Shown in pieces: positions 1-4,952 of a stretch of 5,687 bases of DNA. The DNA comes from Sphingomonas sp. (GTDB taxonomy: Bacteria > Pseudomonadota > Alphaproteobacteria > Sphingomonadales > Sphingomonadaceae). The notes under the pieces were generated by a model. That model made no database searches, was not told the origin of the DNA, and was given only the letters and a program-made list of their open reading frames with translations. Position numbers and translations under genes: made by a program. Each line of letters begins with the position of its first letter. The first letter of the stretch is position 1. The stretch spans positions 1 to 5,687 of the forward strand of contig JAICVC010000131.1 of the NCBI GenBank assembly GCA_025935515.1. The letters run 5' to 3'.

Positions 1-720
1 AAGATCACGCTCCGCGAGGCATTCGCGCGCTCCAGCAATGCGGCGACGGTCCGCCTCAGCCAAGAGGTTGGCCGGGCCAATGTCATCCGTGCCGCGCGCG
101 ACCTCGGCATCACCACGCCGCTGCCCGACAAGCCCAGCCTCGCGCTCGGCACGGCCGGAGTCAGCCTGCTCGAGCTGACCTCGGCCTATGCGGCGGTCGC
201 CGGCGGCCGCTATCCGGTGGCAGCGCGCGGGCTGCCGGACGAGCGGGCGCCGGAGGGACTCGCCGCATTCTTCCGCTCGGCTGGAACGCTGAACCGCCAG
301 CGCGACTGGGCGCCCATGCTCGACCTGCTGTACGCAGCCGCCAACAACGGCACCGGCAGGCGCGCGGCGCTCGCGGTGCCGACCTTCGGCAAGACCGGCA
401 CGACGCAGGAGGACCGCGATGCGCTGTTCGTCGGCTTCGCGGGCAACCTGGTGGTTGGAGTCTGGGTCGGCCGCGACGACAACAAGTCGCTCGGCAAGAT
501 CAGCGGCGGCACCGTCCCGGCGCAGCTCTGGCGCGATTTCATGAGCGCGGCGCTCGCGGTGGATCGGCAGCGGGGGCCGGTGCTGCCGGCGGAATTCCGC
601 CGTCCGGAGCCGGAACGCGAGAATCAATCGAAAAGCCCGCTGCCGCCCGAATGGAGCGATGCCACCAAGCAACTCCGCGAAGTCGCAACGCAGCTCGAGG
701 AGCTCTTCGGAGGCCGCTGA
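1..720 (+). CDS. Class A penicillin-binding protein, C-terminal transpeptidase part (5' truncated by window)
   Basis: The last 239 residues of a periplasmic peptidoglycan synthase (PBP1A-like), which cross-links stem peptides by D,D-transpeptidation. The frame is open from base 1 to TGA at 718-720. Visible are the SxN motif (S11-S12-N13 of the fragment, in ARSSNAATV) and the KTG motif as KTGTT at fragment residues 131-135. After it comes the family-typical stretch with FVGF and VGVWVGRDDN, then SGGTVPAQLWRDFM, common in class A enzymes. The catalytic SxxK serine, the glycosyltransferase domain and the membrane anchor lie upstream of the window. The C-terminus is charged and rich in Pro and Glu, probably a linker-like tail. 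It is followed by an intrinsic terminator, so it is the last gene of its unit. Whether it is PBP1A, PBP1C or another class A subtype cannot be settled from this end alone. Confidence 0.93.
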   Translation, partial: KITLREAFARSSNAATVRLSQEVGRANVIRAARDLGITTPLPDKPSLALGTAGVSLLELTSAYAAVAGGRYPVAARGLPDERAPEGLAAFFRSAGTLNRQRDWAPMLDLLYAAANNGTGRRAALAVPTFGKTGTTQEDRDALFVGFAGNLVVGVWVGRDDNKSLGKISGGTVPAQLWRDFMSAALAVDRQRGPVLPAEFRRPEPERENQSKSPLPPEWSDATKQLREVATQLEELFGGR

Positions 721-748
721 ACCGTGTAACCGAAGTCCGGATGGTCGA

Positions 749-774
749 CGTTGCTGAGAGCCAGCAACGATTTT
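749..774 (+). terminator. Intrinsic terminator after the PBP gene
   Basis: An 8-base perfect inverted repeat (CGTTGCTG at 749-756, CAGCAACG at 762-769) encloses a 5-base loop and is followed by ATTTT at 770-774. It lies 28 bases after the PBP stop codon and before the next gene's start at 811. Stem, short loop and T-run are the standard shape, although the T-run is short. Confidence 0.65.
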
Positions 775-810
775 GCGGCACCGAACGGGCGCTGTATCGT
801 TTCGGGCGTG

Positions 811-1137
811 ATGAGGTGGATCTTGGGGGCTGCGGCGGCATTGGCGATGCTGTCCATATCCGCGGGCGCTGCGGCGCGCCCCATGCTCTATGACGCGGTG
901 GCCCTCAATATTGGCGTCAATTGCCAGTGGCAGTCCCTGTGCATGTCCAAGCAGCGCGCCGCGATGAAGCGCGCATTGAGCTATGTCGAGAAGCGGCGGC
1001 CGCCCCACTGGCGCGTCCAGCTGTGCAACCGCAACGCGCGCCGGGCCGGTTATCGGGTCGACTGGGTCGGTTACGACCACTGCATCCGCAATGCCGCGCT
1101 GAAGCCGCCGGCCCGGACCCAGAAGCGATCACGGTAG
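811..1137 (+). CDS. Small secreted four-cysteine protein of unknown function
   Basis: This ORF encodes 108 residues; I do not recognise a named family. The N-terminus has a basic residue, then a hydrophobic Ala/Leu-rich core (about 4-20) ending in AGAAA, a plausible Sec signal peptide cut near residue 22. The mature part has four cysteines (38, 44, 72, 91), consistent with two disulfides in the periplasm. C72 and C91 each sit in a C-x-R-N motif. The tail is basic. The ATG at 811 is chosen because it places the signal peptide at the N-terminus; a GTG directly before it (808) is equally possible, and the frame stays open to 751. There is no clear Shine-Dalgarno. A weak TTGCGG / TATCGT pair 16 bases apart (773-778, 795-800) would give a nearly leaderless mRNA. 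The gene stands alone between the PBP terminator and the opposing tRNA. Confidence 0.7.
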   Translation: MRWILGAAAALAMLSISAGAAARPMLYDAVALNIGVNCQWQSLCMSKQRAAMKRALSYVEKRRPPHWRVQLCNRNARRAGYRVDWVGYDHCIRNAALKPPARTQKRSR

Positions 1138-1166
1138 ATCAACCTGAGGGATTGCGCAGTCGCTTG

Positions 1167-1197
1167 CCAGCCAAAGCTCCGCAGGAGCGAAGGCTGG
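1167..1197 (-). other. Interrupted hairpin in the tRNA-Ala 3' trailer
   Basis: Two nested perfect inverted repeats, CCAGCC/GGCTGG (1167-1172, 1192-1197) and GCTCC/GGAGC (1176-1180, 1184-1188), are separated by a symmetric 3x3 internal loop and closed by a 3-base loop. Read on the minus strand, the first three bases are the encoded CCA of the tRNA, so the precursor's CCA end can pair with its own trailer. No T-run follows, so it is not a canonical intrinsic terminator. It may be a processing or stabilising structure or a copy of a small palindromic repeat. Confidence 0.5.
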
Positions 1198-1270
1198 TGG
1201 AGCCGAGGGGGATCGAACCCCTGACCTTCGCAATGCCATTGCGACGCTCTCCCAGCTGAGCTACGGCCCC
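1195..1270 (-). tRNA. tRNA-Ala (anticodon GGC), CCA encoded
   Basis: Read on the minus strand, a full 76-base cloverleaf can be drawn. The acceptor stem is GGGGCCG paired with CGGCTCC (one G-U), the D-arm carries AGCTCAGCTGGGAGAGC, and the anticodon stem TCGCA/TGCGA encloses the loop ATGGCAT with anticodon GGC. The T-arm is AGGGG-TTCGATC-CCCCT, followed by discriminator A and genomic CCA. It decodes GCC alanine codons, frequent in GC-rich genomes. It follows the FYDLN-acid gene on the same strand by 80 bases without a clear terminator between, so co-transcription is possible. Confidence 0.97.
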
Positions 1271-1294
1271 ACGTCCTTTTGCCTTAAGCGAACT

Positions 1295-1317
1295 TTCCCC
1301 CGCTGGAAAAGGGGGAA
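1295..1317 (-). other. Inverted repeat between FYDLN-acid gene and tRNA-Ala
   Basis: A perfect 7-base inverted repeat (TTCCCCC at 1295-1301, GGGGGAA at 1311-1317) has a 9-base loop. It lies 33 bases past the stop of the minus-strand FYDLN-acid gene. On the minus strand no T-run follows the stem, so if it ends transcription it does so weakly; it could instead protect the mRNA 3' end. Confidence 0.35.
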
Positions 1318-1350
1318 TATCGCGGCCGGGCTTTCCGCAGCCTTACTCGA

Positions 1351-1671
1351 TTAGCTCTCGTCGTCGTCGCCCGCGGTTTCAACGCCCAGGTCGTTGTCGC
1401 CGGTTTCGAGATCGACCTCTTCGTCGGCGCTGACCTCGGCGTCTTCATCGACCGCGAGATCCTCCGCTTCGAGCTCGGGATCCGCAACGGGTTCCTTGGC
1501 CGCGGCTGGTGCAGCCTCGAAGGCCATCGGCTGCTTCGACTTGAGCACGGGCTCGGGGGCGAAATCCGTGCCGCACTCGATGCAATGAACGGGATCGTCC
1601 TTGCCAAGATCGTAAAAGCGGGTCGAGCACTTGGGGCAAGTGCGCTTGGTGCCCCATTCGGGCTTCACCAT
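1351..1671 (-). CDS. FYDLN-acid (TIGR02300-type) zinc-ribbon protein
   Basis: 106 residues. The N-terminal half is conserved: VKPEWGTKRTCPKC, then FYDL at residues 19-22, then CIEC, giving paired CxxC motifs (C12/C15 and C30/C33) that look like a zinc ribbon. From about residue 59 the protein is an acidic low-complexity tail, mostly Asp and Glu, which is the hallmark of the FYDLN_acid family. The canonical FYDLN signature reads FYDLG here. Function is not established for the family; the acidic tail may bind basic partners. The ATG at 1671 is chosen because the family begins with this Lys-rich zinc-ribbon segment; GGAG lies 11 bases upstream, and the frame stays open upstream to 1773 without homologous character. 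In alphaproteobacteria this gene commonly sits beside aroA-cmk-rpsA; here cmk is directly divergent. tRNA-Ala follows downstream on the same strand. Confidence 0.9.
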   Translation of the reverse strand: MVKPEWGTKRTCPKCSTRFYDLGKDDPVHCIECGTDFAPEPVLKSKQPMAFEAAPAAAKEPVADPELEAEDLAVDEDAEVSADEEVDLETGDNDLGVETAGDDDES

Positions 1672-1802
1672 GAGGGTCTTAACTCCAGTCGAAATGGTGT
1701 TTGTCGCGGGCCCAAAACGGATTGCGCCCGGCGTTCGGCGGGGCGCCTTGCCATAGGCATATGCCCCTGTCAAAGCACCCCCGCTTGGCCGAGGAAATTA
1801 CA
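1672..1802. promoter_or_regulatory. Divergent intergenic region between the FYDLN-acid gene and cmk
   Basis: 131 bases that must hold the promoters for both directions. A TTGACA match to the -35 consensus is present on the minus strand (1768-1773), pointing at the FYDLN-acid gene, but no good -10 lies 16-18 bases away. A perfect 10-base palindrome GGCATATGCC occupies 1756-1765. If cmk starts at TTG 1803, this palindrome is untranslated and could be an operator; if cmk starts at ATG 1761, it overlaps the start codon. Confidence 0.35.
1791..1794 (+). promoter_or_regulatory. Ribosome binding site deciding the cmk start
   Basis: GAGG (in GAGGAAA) lies 8 bases before the TTG at 1803, ideal spacing. 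The in-frame ATG at 1761 has no purine-rich sequence before it. This favours the TTG start and the shorter, family-typical N-terminus. Confidence 0.55.
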
Positions 1803-2459
1803 TTGCGGAAGAAAGCGCGGCTGGCGCCGGTCATCGCCGTCGACGGGCCCGCCGCGAGCGGGAAGGGGACGATCGCGCGTGCGCTCGCGAAGCACTTCAA
1901 CCTGCCGCACATGGACACTGGCCTGCTGTACCGCGCGGTGGCACTCAACCTGTGGCGCTGGGGCGGGGACCCGGGAAATGAGTTCGAGGCACTGCGCGCC
2001 TGTGACGACCTCGGGTTCGTGCCCGACGATCCGGAGCTCCGCAGCGAGCCGGTGTCCAAGATCGCATCGATGATCTCGGCCTATCCAGCGGTCCGGACCG
2101 CATTGCTCGAGCGGCAGCAGGATTTCGCCCGTCAGGACGGCGGCGCGGTCCTCGATGGCCGCGACATCGGCACAGTGATCGCGCCGGGCGCGGACGTGAA
2201 ATTGTTCATCACCGCGACCGCGCAAGTGCGTGCCGGAAGGCGGCTCAAGGAGCTCGAGAAGTGCGGCATGGCCGCTCATTTCGAGGAGGTGCTAGCCGAC
2301 ATCCGGGCCCGCGACGAGCGCGATTCCGGCAGAGAAGTCGCGCCGCTGAAGCCAGCGGCGGACGCGGTGCTTCTCGACACCAGCGATCTTGCTCCCGAAC
2401 AGGCGATCGCCGAGGCCGTCCGCCTGGCCGATGAGCGGCTGGCCCGCGCCGACCGATAA
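1803..2459 (+). CDS. cmk: Cytidylate kinase
   Basis: Phosphorylates CMP and dCMP with ATP in the cytoplasm, recycling pyrimidine nucleotides. From TTG 1803 the protein has 218 residues, close to the family's usual length. The P-loop GPAASGKG is at 15-22, DTGLLYRA at 38-45, LDGRDIGTVI at 117-126, and the arginine-rich lid/CMP-binding segment RDERDSGREVAPLKPA at about 170-185, with the following DT at 192-193. All are hallmarks of Cmk. The alternative ATG at 1761 would add 14 residues (MPLSKHPRLAEEIT) not expected for the family and lacks a ribosome site. In many alphaproteobacteria the order is aroA-cmk-rpsA; here aroA is not upstream, and rpsA lies about 2.75 kb downstream. Its stop codon overlaps a small palindrome, TAAACG/CGTTTA at 2457-2470, too weak to call a terminator. 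Confidence 0.95.
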   Translation: MRKKARLAPVIAVDGPAASGKGTIARALAKHFNLPHMDTGLLYRAVALNLWRWGGDPGNEFEALRACDDLGFVPDDPELRSEPVSKIASMISAYPAVRTALLERQQDFARQDGGAVLDGRDIGTVIAPGADVKLFITATAQVRAGRRLKELEKCGMAAHFEEVLADIRARDERDSGREVAPLKPAADAVLLDTSDLAPEQAIAEAVRLADERLARADR

Positions 2460-2484
2460 ACGGGCGTTTACGATAAGGAGAAAA

Positions 2485-2525
2485 TTCACTTCTTCGCGTC
2501 ATTAGGATGCGGGGCAAGAAGTGGA
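2485..2525 (+). promoter_or_regulatory. Hairpin enclosing the GTG start of the GGDEF-EAL gene
   Basis: CACTTCTT (2487-2494) and AAGAAGTG (2516-2523) are perfect inverted repeats, extended by one G-U and one A-U pair to ten base pairs. The loop can form a further 5-pair stem (2496-2500 with 2506-2510, one G-U). The start codon GTG (2521-2523) lies inside the 3' arm. An ideal AAGGAG lies at 2475-2480, immediately before the hairpin but 40 bases from the start. This suggests translational control through structure, or a standby site for ribosomes; the function is inferred. Confidence 0.5.
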
Positions 2526-4131
2526 CCGCAAGTTGAGTACAGCGAGAAGCAAGACCGTCCGCCTTGCGGGCAGCCATGTCATTACGACCTGCGCGACGAT
2601 TGCGGCGTTGCTGCTGTTCGTCGCCCTTGGAAGCCAGGTGCTGCCTGCAGCGCTGTCGAGCGCGCCGCTGCCCGATTCGGCGAGCACGCTCAAAGTCGCC
2701 TTCCTGCTCAATATCGCCATCATCCTGTTCGGCTGGCGCCGGTCGAAGGATCTCAAGGAAGCGCTCGAGGCCTATGAAGCGGCCGAGCGGCTGGCGCAGC
2801 GCAACGCCAACACCGATCCGGCGACCGGCCTCGGCAATCGCCGGGAGCTTGTGCGCGCGCTGGACGAGGCGCTCGATCACCGCTCGGGCGGCGTCTTCCT
2901 GGTTCTCGACCTAGACCATTTCAAGCGCGTCAACGACCTTCACGGCCACCTCGCGGGCGACAAGGTGCTGCGGCGCGTCGCCGAGGTATCGCAGAAGGCG
3001 GCGCCAAAGGACGCTTGCTGCGCGCGGACCGGAGGCGACGAATTCGCGGTCCTGCTTCCAAGCGTCGATGACGCAACTGCCGAGAAAGTGGCGGCGAAAA
3101 TTCTCGAGGGACTCGCGACGCCGCTGTTCATCGAAGGCGCGCAGATCCAGGTCACCGCCTCGATCGGTCTTGCCCGCCTCGGCGGCTGCAACGATGAGGA
3201 AACCGCGCTTCGGCAGAGCGATGTGGCGCTGTATGCAGCCAAGCGGGCCGGCCGCAACGCCTTCGCCTGGTTCGACCGCGAGCTGGAGCGGGAGATCGCC
3301 GAACGGCTGAAGCTGGAAGAAGACATTCGCGCCGGGATCAAGGCCGGGGAGTTCGTTCCGTTCTTCCAGCCGCTCGTCGACTTGAACAGCCGCCAGATCA
3401 TCGGGTTCGAGGCGCTGGCGCGGTGGCGCTCCCCGAGCCGCGGCCTGGTCGAGGCCGAAGCGTTCATCGAAACCGCCGAGCGGACGGGACTGATCGGCCC
3501 GCTGACCCTCAGCGTGCTGGAAACCGCGTTGAAGGACGCGCGCGACTGGCCCACGAACCTCCGTCTCGCCGTCAACGTCTCGCCCGTGCAGTTCCGCGAT
3601 CCGATGCTCGCCGAGCAAATCCTGAAGCTGCTGTCGCTTTCGGGCTTCCCCGCGAACCGGCTGGAGATCGAAATCACCGAAGGCTCGCTGCTCGAGGATC
3701 GCGACCAGGTGCTGACCATCATCGGCAGCCTCAAGAACGTCGGGATCAGCATCTCGCTCGACGATTTCGGAACCGGCTACGCAAGCCTGGCGCAGGTCAA
3801 CCGGCTGCCGCTGGACCGCATCAAGATCGACAAGAGCTTCATCACCACCATCGTCAAGAGCGAGCAGACCGCGGCCATCGTCAACACCATTGCCGGGCTT
3901 GGTCATAATCTCAGCGTGCCGATTACCGCGGAAGGCGTCGAATCCGAGCAGATCCGTGCCGCGCTTGCCGATTTCGGCTGTTCGGAAGCGCAGGGCTGGC
4001 TGTTCGGCCGGGCGATCTCCGCCGACGCGGTGCGCAACTTTCTCGCGATGAACAGCGGCACCGAGCTGCCGCCGGCGAGCGAGCAACCGGCGGATCCCAA
4101 GCCGGTCCGGAAGACTGGCGGCCGCTGGTAG
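2521..4131 (+). CDS. Membrane-anchored GGDEF-EAL cyclic di-GMP synthase/phosphodiesterase
   Basis: 536 residues. Two hydrophobic spans (about 18-37 and 57-71) anchor it in the inner membrane with a short loop between, and a short helical linker follows. The GGDEF domain spans about 95-250, with DPATGLGNR (99-107), DLDHFKRVND (130-139) and an intact GGDEF (171-175). The inhibitory RxxD site before GGDEF is not conserved (P162-K-D-A165). The EAL domain spans about 262-505 and keeps the usual catalytic set: EAL (297-299), NVS (352-354), EITE (384-387), DDFGTG (414-419), KIDKSF (435-440), AEGVE (470-474), QGWLFG (491-496). So both activities are possible, with phosphodiesterase the safest prediction. 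There is no PAS or other sensory domain. The C-terminal 25 residues are Pro-rich and unstructured. GTG 2521 is the only upstream start, since an in-frame TAG lies at 2503-2505. The gene is 61 bases after cmk on the same strand and may be co-transcribed with it. Confidence 0.95.
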   Translation: MDRKLSTARSKTVRLAGSHVITTCATIAALLLFVALGSQVLPAALSSAPLPDSASTLKVAFLLNIAIILFGWRRSKDLKEALEAYEAAERLAQRNANTDPATGLGNRRELVRALDEALDHRSGGVFLVLDLDHFKRVNDLHGHLAGDKVLRRVAEVSQKAAPKDACCARTGGDEFAVLLPSVDDATAEKVAAKILEGLATPLFIEGAQIQVTASIGLARLGGCNDEETALRQSDVALYAAKRAGRNAFAWFDRELEREIAERLKLEEDIRAGIKAGEFVPFFQPLVDLNSRQIIGFEALARWRSPSRGLVEAEAFIETAERTGLIGPLTLSVLETALKDARDWPTNLRLAVNVSPVQFRDPMLAEQILKLLSLSGFPANRLEIEITEGSLLEDRDQVLTIIGSLKNVGISISLDDFGTGYASLAQVNRLPLDRIKIDKSFITTIVKSEQTAAIVNTIAGLGHNLSVPITAEGVESEQIRAALADFGCSEAQGWLFGRAISADAVRNFLAMNSGTELPPASEQPADPKPVRKTGGRW

Positions 4132-4132
4132 T

Positions 4133-4705
4133 TCAGCGCGCCGCGAAAACCGGCTTGCCGTCGATATTTCCGGGCGGCGAATAACGGCAGATCAGATAGT
4201 CCCAATCGGCGACGAAGATGGCGCAGCCGACATGCGTCGTCGTCGGCCAGATCATCTGCGTGTAATGGGCGACATCCTGCCACTGGCCGGTGCGGCTTGC
4301 AGCGGGGAAGCGAAGGCAGCCGAATTGCCGCGGGCAGCTCGGTCGCGAGCTCCCAGTCTGGAGCAGCTGTTTTTCGTTGCTCCACATTGCCACCAGCTGC
4401 TCGGGTGACCGCGTTCCATGCCAGGCCCTCGCGAGGTTCTCGCGCTCGCCGGGACGGGTTTCACGCGGCGAGTGCTCAAGCCGATGCAGGCTGGCGAGGA
4501 GAGGTCCGTAGGACGCGGCGTGAGCGGCGAGGTTGGGATCCCATTGTAGCACGGGAGCGCCGACCGCCAGGCGCTCGCGATTGTGCGCGGCGAGGAGCCG
4601 TTCGGCGAGCGGGCCGGTCGCGCCTAGGGGCAGGGGCTGCGCCAAGCCGGGCGTCGCGGACGACAGCGCCGCGAGCGCGGCGATCATGATGATGGCCCTG
4701 GTCAC
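4133..4705 (-). CDS. Secreted CAP (SCP/PR-1-like) domain protein
   Basis: 190 residues. A signal peptide (residues 1 to about 22, TRAIIMIAALAAL core, ending GLA-Q) directs export to the periplasm or beyond. The CAP domain covers about 33-180: LLAAHNRERLAVGAPVLQWD is the first helix, followed by H78 and E89 in the HSP...GERENLA region. The CAP1 signature HYTQMIWPTTTHVGCA begins at H147, and a CAP2-like YSPPGNIDG begins at Y175. H78, E89 and H147 correspond to the conserved cavity residues. C124, C130, C161 and C173 probably form disulfides. Biochemical roles of bacterial CAP proteins are mostly unknown. The GTG start at 4705 is chosen because it keeps an arginine ahead of the hydrophobic core; ATG 4687, with AGGG 8 bases upstream, is an alternative. 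The stop is one base from the convergent GGDEF-EAL stop. The 30-codon membrane ORF ends 57 bases upstream on the same strand. Confidence 0.9.
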   Translation of the reverse strand: MTRAIIMIAALAALSSATPGLAQPLPLGATGPLAERLLAAHNRERLAVGAPVLQWDPNLAAHAASYGPLLASLHRLEHSPRETRPGERENLARAWHGTRSPEQLVAMWSNEKQLLQTGSSRPSCPRQFGCLRFPAASRTGQWQDVAHYTQMIWPTTTHVGCAIFVADWDYLICRYSPPGNIDGKPVFAAR

Positions 4706-4762
4706 TCGGCGATATGTCGCAGCGAGAGGCTAAAGCCGCGTCTTCGGTCATGGTTAATGGCG

Positions 4763-4855
4763 CTAGGGCTTGCGCCGCACCGACCAGATGAACGCCGACA
4801 GGCTGCTGATCAGCGCCGCGAGCGCGATCAGGAGGGCAGGATCGATGACAAGCAT
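4763..4855 (-). CDS. 30-residue single-span membrane microprotein, possibly SOS-controlled
   Basis: ATG at 4855 to TAG at 4763-4765. The product has an acidic N-terminus (D5), an uninterrupted hydrophobic helix from about A7 to W24, and a basic end VRRKP. This layout is typical of small inner-membrane proteins with the C-terminus in the cytoplasm. GGAG (plus-strand 4864-4867) lies 8 bases before the ATG, ideal spacing. Of the 30 sense codons, 27 end in G or C, matching the coding bias of the neighbours. Upstream, 22 bases from the ATG, is a GTTC-N7-GTTC box. A weak TTGCAC / AACAAG promoter pair with a 17-base spacer on the minus strand would place the box across the promoter. By analogy with Caulobacter SidA, a 29-residue LexA-controlled membrane division inhibitor, a similar role is possible; no sequence homology is claimed. 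It could be the first gene of a unit with the CAP gene. Confidence 0.68.
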   Translation of the reverse strand: MLVIDPALLIALAALISSLSAFIWSVRRKP

Positions 4856-4877
4856 TAGGGCGACTCCGAAAAGCCTT

Positions 4878-4892
4878 GTTCCTCATTTGTTC
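4878..4892. promoter_or_regulatory. Candidate LexA (SOS) box, GTTC-N7-GTTC
   Basis: GTTC at 4878-4881 and GTTC at 4889-4892 are separated by exactly 7 bases. This direct repeat is the LexA operator of alphaproteobacteria. It lies between two divergent tiny ORFs, 22 bases from the minus-strand start (4855) and 24 bases from the plus-strand start (4917), where a repressor would block transcription. Eight fixed bases would turn up by chance about once in six windows of this size on both strands, so the position, not the match alone, supports it. Confidence 0.58.
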
Positions 4893-4918
4893 CCTATGTG
4901 CAATAGGAGAATTCCTAT
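4893..4918 (+). promoter_or_regulatory. Mutually exclusive small hairpins at a Shine-Dalgarno
   Basis: ATAGGA (4903-4908), which overlaps the Shine-Dalgarno AGGAG (4905-4909), can pair either with CCTAT upstream (4893-4897, loop GTGCA) or with TCCTAT downstream (4913-4918, loop GAAT), which covers the first bases of the ATG at 4917. The two pairings exclude each other, and both hide the ribosome site. Stems are only 5-6 pairs. Confidence 0.3.
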
Positions 4919-4952
4919 GATCTTCGATTTCTTGCTCTCTCGGCCCCGCTAA
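4917..4952 (+). CDS. Putative 11-residue leader peptide ORF
   Basis: ATG 4917 to TAA 4950-4952, product MIFDFLLSRPR. AGGAG at 4905-4909 is 7 bases upstream, the best-spaced ribosome site in the window. It lies between the SOS-like box and the structured rpsA leader, so it could be a leader peptide for rpsA or an SOS-induced micro-ORF. It is too short for homology, and coding bias over 11 codons proves nothing. It may be chance. Confidence 0.3.
   Translation: MIFDFLLSRPR

Noticed and set aside
921..1259. Open frame of 112 codons over the small secreted protein gene and the tRNA
   Set aside because: It runs through the tRNA-Ala gene and overlaps 811-1137 in another frame; its Arg/Ala/Pro-rich composition is typical of a GC-rich shadow frame.
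2457..2470. TAAACG-GG-CGTTTA palindrome at the cmk stop as a terminator
   Set aside because: Only five pairs once a four-base loop is allowed, A/T-rich at the base, and no T-run follows.
3352..3366. GTTCGTTCCGTTC repeat as a second LexA box
   Set aside because: The spacing between GTTC units is 0 or 5 bases, not 7, and it lies inside the GGDEF-EAL coding sequence.
2911..4086. 391-codon minus-strand open frame opposite the GGDEF-EAL gene
   Set aside because: Long antisense frames are common opposite GC-rich genes; the plus strand encodes a complete two-domain protein with all motifs, and the antisense product shows no recognisable domain.
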